This document shows positions 6,471 through 14,218 of a stretch of 64,000 bases of DNA, piece after piece (the stretch's first letter is position 1; every line of letters starts with the position of its first letter). Position numbers and translations under genes: made by a program. Below the pieces are notes generated by a model that was given only the letters and a program-made list of their open reading frames with translations, made no database searches and had not been told where the DNA came from. Source of the stretch: JBDWFY01 sp965275915 (GTDB lineage Bacteria; Pseudomonadota; Alphaproteobacteria; Rhizobiales; Stappiaceae); contig CBDHYI010000006.1 in NCBI GenBank assembly GCA_965275915.1, positions 372,001 through 436,000 of the forward strand, given 5' to 3'.

Positions 6471-9374
6471 ATGCCGAAGTCGCCTGACAGCGCCAATAAA
6501 GTGATTTCCATCCGGGGCGCGCGCGAGCACAATCTGAAAAATGTGGATCTCGATTTGCCGCGGGATCAGCTGATTGTCATGACCGGCCTTTCGGGGTCCG
6601 GCAAGTCCTCGCTGGCATTTGATACAATTTATGCCGAAGGCCAGAGGCGCTATGTCGAAAGCCTGTCCGCCTACGCCCGTCAGTTTCTGGAGATGATGCA
6701 GAAGCCGGATGTCGATCAGATCGACGGCCTGTCTCCGGCGATCTCGATCGAACAGAAAACGACGTCCCGCAACCCGCGGTCGACAGTTGGAACGGTCACC
6801 GAGATCTACGATTATCTGCGGCTTCTGTTTGCCCGCGTCGGTATTCCCTACTCGCCGGCGACAGGGTTGCCGATCGAAAGCCAGACGGTTTCGCAGATGG
6901 TTGACCGTCTTCTGGCGCTCGAAGAAGGAACCCGTCTGTACCTGCTTGCGCCAATCGTGCGCGGCCGCAAGGGAGAGTATCGCAAAGACTTGGCCGAGCT
7001 GATGAAGAAGGGCTTTCAGCGCGTCAAGATCGACGGCGAGTATTACGAAATTCCCGATGCGCCGGCACTGGACAAGAAATTCAAGCACGACATCGATGTT
7101 GTCGTGGATCGTATCGTGGTCCGCGAGGATATCGGCAGTCGCCTGGCCGACTCAATCGAGACCGCGCTGAAGCTGGCCGACGGGATCGCGGTTGCGGAAT
7201 TCGCTGATCGGCAGGATGAGAAAGGCCAACCGGAGCGCATCCTGTTTTCCGAGCGATTCGCCTGCCCGGTTTCCGGTTTCACGATCAGCGAGATCGAGCC
7301 GCGGCTCTTTTCCTTCAACAATCCGTTCGGCGCCTGCCCGTCATGCGACGGACTGGGCACCACCTTGAGTTTTGAGCCTGATCTTGTCATCCCGAACATC
7401 AAACTTTCGCTGCGGGACGGTGCGATTTTGCCCTGGGCCAAAACCGGCAATACTTCGCCCTATTACACGCAGACGCTTGAAGCGATCTGCCGCCACTATA
7501 AAGCGTTGATGACCACACCGTGGCAGGATCTGGACGAGACCGTCAGGAACGTCATTCTGTTTGGATCCGGCAAGACGAAGATCGAATATGTTTATGATGA
7601 CGGCCTGCGCAGCTATCGGACGAAGAAAGAGTTCGAAGGCGTTATCGGAAATATCGAGCGGCGCTGGCGCGAAACGGAATCCAACTGGGTGCGCGAGGAA
7701 CTGGCGCGTTTTCAGTCCAATCGCCCCTGCCCTGTCTGTTCCGGCGCACGTCTGAAACCCGAAGCGCTTGCGGTTAAGATCGATGGCAAACATATCGGCG
7801 AGGTGGCCGAATTTTCGATCCGGGCAGCGGCTGATTGGTTTGAAGAACTGCCGGCAAAGCTGACAGAGAAGCAGAGCGAGATCGCGCCGCGTATTTTGAA
7901 AGAGATACGCGAACGGCTGCGCTTCCTGAACGATGTCGGACTTGAATATCTGACATTGTCGAGATCCTCAGGAACCTTGTCCGGTGGTGAAAGCCAGAGA
8001 ATTCGGCTGGCGTCTCAGATCGGTTCCGGTCTGACGGGCGTGCTCTACGTGCTCGATGAGCCCAGCATCGGGCTTCACCAGCGGGACAATGCCCGCCTGC
8101 TTGAAACGCTGAAACATCTGCGCGATCTGGGAAATACAGTGATCGTTGTGGAGCATGATGAAGATGCCGTTTTATCGGCGGATTTTGTGATTGACGTCGG
8201 CCCGGGCGCCGGTGTCCACGGCGGTCAGGTGGTCGCACAGGGTGCTCCGTCGGAGGTTATGGCGAACCCTCAATCGCTGACGGGACAATATCTGTCCGGG
8301 ACGATTGAGATACCCAAACCGGAAACCGTCCGGAAAATAACGAAGAAACGCCGGGTGAAAGTCGTGGGTGCCCGGGGAAACAATCTCCAGAATGTCACCG
8401 CGGAAATACCGCTTGGGACATTTTCGTGCGTGACCGGCGTGTCAGGCGGCGGTAAGTCAACCTTTCTGATCGATACTTTGTTCAAGTCCGCCGCCCGGCA
8501 GTTGAACGGTGCCCGGGATAATCCTGCACCGCATGACCGCATTGAAGGTCTGGAGTTTCTGGACAAGGTGATCGACATAGATCAGTCGCCGATCGGCCGC
8601 ACGCCCCGATCCAATCCGGCGACCTACACCGGAGCCTTCACACCGATTCGCGAGTGGTTTGCCGGGCTGCCGGAAGCCAAAGCCAGGGGATACGCTCCTG
8701 GGCGGTTTTCGTTCAATGTTAAAGGCGGACGGTGTGAGGCCTGCCAGGGCGATGGCGTTATTAAGATCGAAATGCATTTTTTGCCCGACGTCTATGTCAC
8801 CTGCGATGTCTGTAAGGGAAAACGCTACAATCGCGAAACGCTGGAGGTCGAATTCAAAGGCAAGTCAATTGCCGATGTGCTTGATATGACCGTTGAGGAA
8901 GCCGCGAGCTTTTTCTCTGCGGTCCCCGCAGTGCGCGATCGAATGACAACTCTGGAACGGGTTGGGCTTGGCTATATCAAGGTCGGCCAACAGGCGACGA
9001 CATTGTCCGGAGGTGAAGCACAACGGGTCAAACTGGCCAAGGAGCTGTCACGCCGCGCAACCGGTAAAACGCTTTATATTCTCGACGAGCCGACGACGGG
9101 ACTTCATTTTCACGATGTTGCCAAATTGCTTGAGGTTCTTCATGAACTGGTCGACCAGGGCAACACGGTTGTGGTGATTGAACACAATCTGGAGGTCATT
9201 AAGACAGCGGACTGGATTGTGGACCTCGGTCCGGAGGGAGGCGATGGCGGCGGAGAAATCGTCGCATCAGGACGCCTGGAAGAGGTTATCGCCTGCAAGA
9301 GAAGCTATACAGGGCAGTTTTTGGCAGAATTGCTGCGCCGGCGTCCGCACTCTCAGATGACCGCGGCTGAGTGA
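6471..9374 (+). CDS. uvrA: UvrABC excision nuclease subunit A
   Basis: UvrA is the damage-recognition ATPase of nucleotide excision repair; a dimer loads UvrB at lesions. The 967-aa protein has two ABC modules. The first P-loop is GLSGSGKSSLAFDT (about residue 40), with signature LSGGESQRIRLASQIG and Walker B VLYVLDEPSIGLH. The second P-loop is GVSGGGKSTFLI, with LSGGEAQRVKLAKEL and TLYILDEPTTGLH. The zinc modules are visible as GACPSCDGLG and CEACQGDGVIKIEMHFLPDVYVTCDVCKGKR. The ATG at 6471, 8 nt after AAAGGGAA, gives the usual MPKSPDSANKVISIRGAREHNLKN start; the 37-residue upstream extension is not expected in the family. A LexA box lies upstream. Confidence 0.97.
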   Translation: MPKSPDSANKVISIRGAREHNLKNVDLDLPRDQLIVMTGLSGSGKSSLAFDTIYAEGQRRYVESLSAYARQFLEMMQKPDVDQIDGLSPAISIEQKTTSRNPRSTVGTVTEIYDYLRLLFARVGIPYSPATGLPIESQTVSQMVDRLLALEEGTRLYLLAPIVRGRKGEYRKDLAELMKKGFQRVKIDGEYYEIPDAPALDKKFKHDIDVVVDRIVVREDIGSRLADSIETALKLADGIAVAEFADRQDEKGQPERILFSERFACPVSGFTISEIEPRLFSFNNPFGACPSCDGLGTTLSFEPDLVIPNIKLSLRDGAILPWAKTGNTSPYYTQTLEAICRHYKALMTTPWQDLDETVRNVILFGSGKTKIEYVYDDGLRSYRTKKEFEGVIGNIERRWRETESNWVREELARFQSNRPCPVCSGARLKPEALAVKIDGKHIGEVAEFSIRAAADWFEELPAKLTEKQSEIAPRILKEIRERLRFLNDVGLEYLTLSRSSGTLSGGESQRIRLASQIGSGLTGVLYVLDEPSIGLHQRDNARLLETLKHLRDLGNTVIVVEHDEDAVLSADFVIDVGPGAGVHGGQVVAQGAPSEVMANPQSLTGQYLSGTIEIPKPETVRKITKKRRVKVVGARGNNLQNVTAEIPLGTFSCVTGVSGGGKSTFLIDTLFKSAARQLNGARDNPAPHDRIEGLEFLDKVIDIDQSPIGRTPRSNPATYTGAFTPIREWFAGLPEAKARGYAPGRFSFNVKGGRCEACQGDGVIKIEMHFLPDVYVTCDVCKGKRYNRETLEVEFKGKSIADVLDMTVEEAASFFSAVPAVRDRMTTLERVGLGYIKVGQQATTLSGGEAQRVKLAKELSRRATGKTLYILDEPTTGLHFHDVAKLLEVLHELVDQGNTVVVIEHNLEVIKTADWIVDLGPEGGDGGGEIVASGRLEEVIACKRSYTGQFLAELLRRRPHSQMTAAE

Positions 9375-9459
9375 CGGCAGAAAAATCCGGTTTCCTGCGA
9401 CAGAATTTTTAACCGATATCCAATGCAATTGTTTCGTTAAGACTTTGAAAATGCTGCTT

Positions 9460-9523
9460 TGCACAAAATGCAGGTCTCCCATGCATTTTTTCCACTTTTC
9501 CAAAGAGATAACAATCCCTATTT
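9460..9523 (+). promoter_or_regulatory. LysR-type operator and promoter of the first DUF1127 gene
   Basis: TGCACAAAATGCA at 9460-9472 fits the T-N11-A dyad of LysR-type regulators. A -10 like CTATTT lies at 9518-9523, placing the dyad centre about 64 bases before the predicted transcription start, the classical LysR activator position. The arrangement is repeated almost exactly before the second DUF1127 gene. Confidence 0.55.
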
Positions 9524-9605
9524 AGATAACCGAAGCGGGGTTGATTCCCAATATAGAGTACCCGCTTTCAAGTAACTGTAACACTTATATACTGGGATTA
9601 AAGCG

Positions 9606-9755
9606 ATGTTCAGCAATATTCGCAGCAAATACAAATCTTGGAAACAGTACCGCAGCACTTACGAAGAACTGTCCCGTCTGTCTAATCGGGAACTTGCAGA
9701 TCTTGGTATTGGACGTGCTGACATCGAGTCCGTTGCTCGTCAATCGACACGTTGA
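9606..9755 (+). CDS. DUF1127 small protein, first paralogue
   Basis: This 49-aa basic protein was found by reading the strand directly. It carries the DUF1127 core YRSTYEELSRLSNRELADLGI, ending in DIESVAR. Proteins of this type in Rhodobacter (CcaF1) and Agrobacterium bind RNA and affect RNA turnover or metabolism, so RNA binding is the likely role here by family. It shares about half its residues with the paralogue at 10043. The 5' untranslated region holds two overlapping inverted repeats (AAGCGGG 9533-9539 with CCCGCTT 9561-9567; CCCA 9547-9550 with TGGG 9593-9596) that might affect translation. A strong terminator follows at 9835. Confidence 0.88.
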   Translation: MFSNIRSKYKSWKQYRSTYEELSRLSNRELADLGIGRADIESVARQSTR

Positions 9756-9834
9756 CCCAGAGAGACAGCCAACGCGCTGTAACTAAGGGTATTTCAGGAT
9801 CCTTACGAAGTCGCAGCTTCGGATCCAAAACGAC

Positions 9835-9883
9835 AAAAAGCGCTCGCCGACTTTCCGTAAAGTTGTCGAGCGCTTTTCTTTTT
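9835..9883 (+). terminator. Rho-independent terminator after the first DUF1127 gene
   Basis: AAAAGCGCTCG (9836-9846) pairs with CGAGCGCTTTT (9867-9877), and TTTTCTTTTT follows. A smaller inner ACTTT/AAAGT pair lies in the loop. Another hairpin (GGATCC/GATCC plus CGAAG/CTTCG, 9797-9826) lies between the gene and this terminator. Confidence 0.85.
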
Positions 9884-9920
9884 CCGGGTAATCAGCCTTT
9901 TTGTGAAAAGTATGTTGCCC

Positions 9921-9984
9921 TGCACAAAATGCAGAACGGCTATGCAATATTTCCACTCCTCAAATGAGATCGAATATCCTATAT
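9921..9984 (+). promoter_or_regulatory. LysR-type operator and promoter of the second DUF1127 gene
   Basis: TGCACAAAATGCA at 9921-9933 is identical to the copy at 9460. A CTATAT -10 lies at 9979-9984, so the dyad centre is again about 63 bases before the predicted start. Similarity to the first promoter continues through ATGCA and TTTCCACT, which suggests duplication of a whole promoter-gene unit. Confidence 0.55.
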
Positions 9985-10042
9985 TTTTATTCATCGAAAC
10001 AAACACAGCGACACAATCGCAGCCAGTTGAAGGATCGGACAG

Positions 10043-10192
10043 ATGTTCGGCGCGCTGAAAAACAAATATCAATCTTGGAATAAGTATCGCGACACAATTG
10101 ATGAACTGTCGCGGTTGAGCAGCAGAGAATTGGACGATCTTGGTATCGTTCCCTGTGAGATTGAAAAGATCGCGCGTAACACGACTCGATAA
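10043..10192 (+). CDS. DUF1127 small protein, second paralogue (CcaF1-like position)
   Basis: This 49-aa protein has the DUF1127 core YRDTIDELSRLSSRELDDLGI and ends in EIEKIARNTTR. A GAAGGA ribosome site lies 9 nt before the ATG. In Rhodobacter sphaeroides the homologous gene ccaF1 is co-transcribed with the CcsR/cuckoo small RNAs and its product is an RNA-binding protein affecting their maturation. Here three cuckoo-type hairpins begin 11 nt after the stop codon, so the same co-transcript is very likely. The arrangement is seen in the sequence; the function is by analogy. Confidence 0.9.
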   Translation: MFGALKNKYQSWNKYRDTIDELSRLSSRELDDLGIVPCEIEKIARNTTR

Positions 10193-10202
10193 TCAGTTTG
10201 TA

Positions 10203-10230
10203 TCAAGGATTACCTCCTCCCAATCCTTGA
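10203..10230 (+). ncRNA. Cuckoo-type small RNA hairpin 1
   Basis: A 9-bp perfect stem TCAAGGATT/AATCCTTGA encloses the ten-base loop ACCTCCTCCC. The anti-Shine-Dalgarno-like CCUCCUCCC loop defines the cuckoo/CcsR family in Alphaproteobacteria. It lies 11 nt after the second DUF1127 gene. Confidence 0.85.
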
Positions 10231-10242
10231 AACAATGCCAGG

Positions 10243-10266
10243 TGTTGTTACCTCCTCCCAACAACA
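10243..10266 (+). ncRNA. Cuckoo-type small RNA hairpin 2
   Basis: A 7-bp perfect stem TGTTGTT/AACAACA encloses the identical loop ACCTCCTCCC. The stem sequence is unrelated to hairpins 1 and 3, so the loop and the fold are conserved, not the stem bases. Confidence 0.85.
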
Positions 10267-10271
10267 TTTGG

Positions 10272-10321
10272 AAAAAACGTCGCCCACCAGTACCTCCTCC
10301 CACTGGTGGGCGTACGTTTTT
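10272..10321 (+). ncRNA. Cuckoo-type small RNA hairpin 3, also the transcript terminator
   Basis: An 11-bp perfect stem CGCCCACCAGT/ACTGGTGGGCG encloses the loop ACCTCCTCCC. The stem is extended by AAAAACGT on the 5' side and ACGTTTTT on the 3' side, and the T-run makes it an intrinsic terminator. The flanks are A-rich and T-rich, so it may also end the opposing transcript of the 42-aa gene. Confidence 0.85.
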
Positions 10322-10359
10322 CTAGACGATGATTCTTTACGGCCTTTAAGTAAGCGTTT

Positions 10360-10488
10360 TTAAAACATTCCGATCTTAAGCCCGATCAAGCCAAGGATGA
10401 CAAGAGCAGCGATGGTTCCAAGTACGGGAGCTGCCGCATCTCCGGTCGGTGCCTCGTCGTTGCTGAACGCATCAGGTGAGTCTCTCAT
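10360..10488 (-). CDS. 42-residue single-span membrane protein
   Basis: I found this gene by reading the minus strand; it is too short for most gene callers. AAAGGAG lies about 8 nt before the ATG, one of the strongest ribosome sites in the window. The product has a polar, acidic N-terminus (MRDSPDAFSNDEAPTGD), then one hydrophobic segment (GTIAALVILGLIGLKIG), and ends MF. I recognise no family. It lies downstream of the lipoprotein gene on the same strand (219-nt gap), and its 3' end faces the cuckoo terminator. A role near the membrane is inferred only from the hydrophobic segment. Confidence 0.65.
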   Translation of the reverse strand: MRDSPDAFSNDEAPTGDAAAPVLGTIAALVILGLIGLKIGMF

Positions 10489-10707
10489 AACCCGCTCCTT
10501 TCAGTGTTCGACCGTCGGTCGTACGTCTGAAATGGCGTACGTTGGCGTCTGTTCCAGTGGATCACACGGATCTGTGTTTCGTTGTGAAAGAAAGGCATCT
10601 GATCGAGGAATGCCAAGCACGTTTAAGGCACAGGTTGAAACCGCTTCACCAAAAGACATGCCAAAAGGCGGGGCGGATTTCGCTTGATCCAGAGTAATCA
10701 GGACAGC

Positions 10708-11346
10708 CTAAAGGAACGACGGCCGGATCTTTTTCCATGTGCTTAAAAGCATGATATCCGGCTTTTCGGCGTTGGCTCTGGGCCAGGAATCAACAGCATA
10801 GGCTGTTCCTGTGCCGGTTTCGATGATCGAAGCGGTCGCGTGAGGATAGCGGCCATCCAGAAGAAAGCCTCTCGCGACGGGTCGTCCGACGCGGTGGTGA
10901 GACAGCATTCCGTTCTGCTCGGCAACCAGAAGCAAACTGGTCGTATTGGTGGATTCGTCTATGCAATCCATTTGTCCGGGGACATTGGCGTTTTGCATGT
11001 CCAGACCACCCACATCCTTGTCCGAGCCGACAATACGACCCACGCGTCTCTCCTGCCACTGAACCGCGCGGGCGATTGCATCTCTTTCGGCGCGCGCAGA
11101 GCGTGTCCCCCTTCCCAGTATCTTACGGAGATGCCTGAGGTCTTTGCCGGAAAACTCGACGGGGGTTTTCAGATTGCAGCCAAATCCGTGGCAGATGAAG
11201 ACTTTGCGGCTCTTGGGCGGAAGGCCCTGCTGTTCTCCATACCAGGCCGTTGCAGAGCCAAGTTCCTGGCCGACGCAGCCGGCCGCTGCGCCGAGCAATG
11301 CCAACGACAAGACTGTGTGCCCTATTTTTGTCCGAATGTCCCTCAT
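10708..11346 (-). CDS. Putative lipoprotein, function unknown
   Basis: The 212-aa product begins with a signal sequence ending LLGAAAGC, a lipobox-like site near residue 24, so it should be a lipid-anchored envelope protein. The body contains VFICHGFGCNLKTPVEF, QMDCIDESTNTTSLLLV and LSHHRVGRPVARGF, with Cys and His residues spaced as if to bind a ligand or form disulfides. Similar uncharacterised proteins are, as far as I recall, common in Rhizobiales. The ATG at 11346 puts the signal peptide at the N-terminus; the upstream in-frame ATG would add ten polar residues. It is divergent from trmFO. Confidence 0.72.
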   Translation of the reverse strand: MRDIRTKIGHTVLSLALLGAAAGCVGQELGSATAWYGEQQGLPPKSRKVFICHGFGCNLKTPVEFSGKDLRHLRKILGRGTRSARAERDAIARAVQWQERRVGRIVGSDKDVGGLDMQNANVPGQMDCIDESTNTTSLLLVAEQNGMLSHHRVGRPVARGFLLDGRYPHATASIIETGTGTAYAVDSWPRANAEKPDIMLLSTWKKIRPSFL

Positions 11347-11517
11347 TACGCCTGAGATCCAATCATGATGGACCATGATCGGTCCTTGCGCCAGCTTGCC
11401 TCCACGGGAACCACCCTGTAATCAGATCACAAGGATGGTTCAAAAATGCAATTGGGAGACTTGAAGTTTCACTGTAGCACGGACCGATCCACAGAAGCAT
11501 AAAGAACAACACCCGAT

Positions 11518-12927
11518 ATGAAAGAAGTACACATCATTGGCGGCGGGCTCGCGGGCTCTGAGGCAGCCTGGCAACTGGCCAGGGCCGGTATTCCGGTGGT
11601 CATCCATGAAATGCGTCCGGTGCGTAAAACCGATGCGCACAAAACGGATGGTTTGGCGGAACTTGTTTGTTCCAATTCTTTCCGATCCGACGATGCGGAG
11701 CACAATGCGGTGGGCCTTCTGCACCAGGAGTTAAGGCGCTGCGACTCTCTGATCATGAAGTGTGCAGACAGCCACCAGGTCCCGGCCGGCAGTGCTCTTG
11801 CGGTGGATCGTGACGGGTTCTCCGACGCTGTCACAGACCGCCTGAACGATCATCCGCTGATTGAGGTCGATCGTTCCGAGGTGAATGGATTACCGCCGCG
11901 AGAGTGGGACTCAGTCATAGTTGCAACCGGTCCGCTCACATCGCCCGACCTGTCAAGGGCGATTATCGACCTGACCGGTGAGGACTCCCTGGCATTTTTC
12001 GATGCCATCGCGCCCATCGTGCATTTTGACTCCGTCAATATGGATGTTGCCTGGTTTCAGTCCCGGTATGACAAGGTCGGCCCCGGTGGGACGGGAAAGG
12101 ACTATATCAACTGTCCCCTGGACAAACGGCAATACGAAGAGTTCATTGACGCGCTGCTTGAGGGTGAACAGACCGATTTCAAAGACTGGGAGAAATCGAC
12201 GCCCTATTTCGATGGATGTCTGCCGATTGAGATCATGGCTGCGCGTGGCAGGGAGACCTTAAGGCACGGCCCGATGAAGCCGATGGGGCTGACAAACGCG
12301 CATGATCCCGAAACCAAGCCCTATGCCGTGGTCCAGTTGCGTCAGGATAATGCGCTGGGAACCCTCTACAATATCGTCGGTTTTCAAACCAAGCTCAAAT
12401 ACGGCGCCCAGACCGGAATATTCAAAAAGATTCCGGGGCTTGAGCATGCGCAGTTTGCGCGACTTGGCGGCCTGCACCGGAACACGTTCCTGAATTCCCC
12501 TGCCCTCTTAAACCAGTCTCTGCAACTCAAAGCGGACCCGCGTCTCCGCTTTGCCGGACAGATAACGGGCTGTGAGGGCTATGTGGAATCCGCCGGCATT
12601 GGTTGCCTCGCCGGCCGGTTTGCGGCGCTGGAACGGTGCGGCCGGTCGATTGTGCCGCCGCCGCACACAACAGCCATGGGTGCACTGCTCAACCATATTA
12701 CCACCGGCCATATCTCTCACGAGGAGACCGGAAAGCCGCGATCATTTCAGCCGATGAATGTCAACTTCGGACTGTTCCCGCCTGTCGAGTTCGCCAAGAA
12801 ATCGGAAGATGGAAAACGCCTGCGAGGGTCGGAAAAAGCGAGAGCGAAGAAAAAGGCTCTCACGAGCCGCGCGTTCAGCGATTTCGGTGACTGGCAGGCG
12901 CGCACTGCCTTTCACGCCGACGCCTGA
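11518..12927 (+). CDS. trmFO: tRNA (uracil-54-C5) methyltransferase, folate/FAD-dependent
   Basis: TrmFO makes ribothymidine at position 54 of the tRNA T-loop, using methylenetetrahydrofolate as carbon donor and reduced FAD. The N-terminal dinucleotide-binding motif is IGGGLAGSEAAWQLA. The family blocks LVCSNSFRSDD, GLLHQELRRCDSLI, AGSALAVDRDGFS and GLHRNTFLNSP follow, and GCEGYVESAGIGCLAGRFAAL lies in the FAD-binding C-terminal part. The length of 469 aa is normal. Its 3' end overlaps that of the convergent NDUFAF6-like gene by 16 bases, and no terminator is visible between them. Confidence 0.96.
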   Translation: MKEVHIIGGGLAGSEAAWQLARAGIPVVIHEMRPVRKTDAHKTDGLAELVCSNSFRSDDAEHNAVGLLHQELRRCDSLIMKCADSHQVPAGSALAVDRDGFSDAVTDRLNDHPLIEVDRSEVNGLPPREWDSVIVATGPLTSPDLSRAIIDLTGEDSLAFFDAIAPIVHFDSVNMDVAWFQSRYDKVGPGGTGKDYINCPLDKRQYEEFIDALLEGEQTDFKDWEKSTPYFDGCLPIEIMAARGRETLRHGPMKPMGLTNAHDPETKPYAVVQLRQDNALGTLYNIVGFQTKLKYGAQTGIFKKIPGLEHAQFARLGGLHRNTFLNSPALLNQSLQLKADPRLRFAGQITGCEGYVESAGIGCLAGRFAALERCGRSIVPPPHTTAMGALLNHITTGHISHEETGKPRSFQPMNVNFGLFPPVEFAKKSEDGKRLRGSEKARAKKKALTSRAFSDFGDWQARTAFHADA

Positions 12928-13787
12928 GCCTGATCCGCGGCGGTTTTTCGGGCTTTTCTGGCCGATTTCCAGATAATGTACTGTCTGCGGATCGGGCCGA
13001 GTTCCACCTGACTTTGAAACGGCTGATAATCCGCTCTTTCCATTTGCCGCAGATAGGGCTCGACGAGACACAGCGGTAAGAAGGCGGGAATGGCCCTTCG
13101 GGGAACACCTGGAAGACATTTTTTGAATTCACCCAGGTGGTGCCTCGTATGGGTGCGCATCTCGACGAGGACCGCTTTGATCGCATCATCGTCCTCAAGC
13201 GAGAAGATGGCCTGAGGGTCCACACCATGTCGCTTCAAAATGTCGGCCGGAACATAAAGCTGGTTCCGGCGGCTGTGCCAGGGAAGCGCCCGCAACAGAT
13301 TGACCAGGGCATAGGATACGCCGGCATGGCCGCACGCGTCGGCCAGGTTTTCGGCTTTGGAGCGGGTCAGTATCATAGATGCCAACAGAAAAACGATCGA
13401 GGCGGTTTCGCCAAGATACCCCTCAAGCGTGTGCATGTCAGGCATCGGGTCATCGTAAAGATCGAAGCAACGTGCCTCCAGCAGGTTTAAGATAATCCGT
13501 GTCGGCAGATCGTATTTTGTGACGGTTTCAATAAAAGCATGGGCAACGGGGTGATCCGAAACGGATCCGTGTTCTGTCCCCGACAAGGTATCACGCCACC
13601 ATTGGAGCCTTACCTCTCCGGGCAGCGCGTCACTGACTTTCTCACGAATGCGGCTGATTTCAAGGTTGAAAGCATAAAGAGCAAACAGACCCGCCCGATT
13701 GGCCTCGTCAGCGAACAGACCGGTCAGGAAACGGTCTTTGTCGTGGTTTCTAACCAGTTCCTGACAGTGAACAAACGGATCGGTCAT
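12912..13787 (-). CDS. NDUFAF6-like squalene/phytoene synthase-fold protein (probable complex I assembly factor)
   Basis: The 291-aa protein has the all-helical squalene/phytoene synthase fold (ALYAFNLEISRIREKV, LQWWRDTL, YLGETASIVF, GVSYALVNLLRALPWHSRRNQLYVP). The catalytic Asp-rich motifs are missing: the usual FxRxxDDxxD and NxLRDxxED regions read AFNLEISRIREKV and NLLRALPWHSR. That pattern matches mitochondrial NDUFAF6, a complex I assembly factor, rather than an active terpenoid synthase. A homologue of NDUFAF3 is the next gene upstream, 26 nt away, on the same strand. The fold is seen; the assembly role is inferred from the family and the neighbour. Confidence 0.82.
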   Translation of the reverse strand: MTDPFVHCQELVRNHDKDRFLTGLFADEANRAGLFALYAFNLEISRIREKVSDALPGEVRLQWWRDTLSGTEHGSVSDHPVAHAFIETVTKYDLPTRIILNLLEARCFDLYDDPMPDMHTLEGYLGETASIVFLLASMILTRSKAENLADACGHAGVSYALVNLLRALPWHSRRNQLYVPADILKRHGVDPQAIFSLEDDDAIKAVLVEMRTHTRHHLGEFKKCLPGVPRRAIPAFLPLCLVEPYLRQMERADYQPFQSQVELGPIRRQYIIWKSARKARKTAADQAQASA

Positions 13788-13813
13788 GGGATGGACTTAG
13801 CGCTGTTATCTCT

Positions 13814-14212
13814 TTAGTCCACCGCGATAAGACATGCGGCGACGGCGCGACTTTCAGCCAGCAGGACATTGAAAGTTCGAACGGCCGCACCTGTTGACAT
13901 GCTATCGGCCATGATGCCGGCGCCCCGGAAGGCGTCGCGCAATTCAGGGGTAATCCGCACCAGTTCGGGGCCCGTGCCGATCAGCAGAACCTCAATACCC
14001 TCACTTTCGGAGAAAACGCGTTCAAACGCCGACTTGGAAAAATCATCGGCTGTCAGCGCCGGCCAGCCGTAGATGCCGCTGGGAACGCAAAGGACCGATC
14101 CGACATGGGACATGTCGGCGAAGCGAAATCCGCCATTGCCGTAAGCATCAATCGGAGCCCGCCCGGGGAAATGGGCCTCCCGAACAATCAGACTTTCGTC
14201 GCGCCGAGCCAT
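13814..14212 (-). CDS. Mth938-like (DUF498) protein, NDUFAF3 homologue
   Basis: The 132-aa protein has the Mth938 fold signature: EAHFPGRAPIDAYGNGGFRF, then VLLIGTGPEL, and GIMADSMSTGAAVRTFNVLLAESRAVAACLIAV at the end. Its mitochondrial homologue NDUFAF3 binds NDUFAF4 and helps build the peripheral arm of complex I. In Alphaproteobacteria this gene often lies beside secD/secF, as here, six nt after secF. It is part of the yajC-secD-secF transcript and is followed by the NDUFAF6-like gene. Confidence 0.85.
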   Translation of the reverse strand: MARRDESLIVREAHFPGRAPIDAYGNGGFRFADMSHVGSVLCVPSGIYGWPALTADDFSKSAFERVFSESEGIEVLLIGTGPELVRITPELRDAFRGAGIMADSMSTGAAVRTFNVLLAESRAVAACLIAVD

Positions 14213-14218
14213 CGAACG

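Noticed and set aside
10193..10330. Three repeated TACCTCCTCCCA units considered as a CRISPR-like array
   Set aside because: The repeats lie in loops of perfect hairpins with different stems and uneven spacing, which fits cuckoo RNAs and not CRISPR repeats with spacers.
10489..10707. Possible additional small gene between the lipoprotein and the 42-aa gene
   Set aside because: No frame in either strand combines a ribosome site with a plausible start; the repeated CGTACG pieces are too short to interpret.
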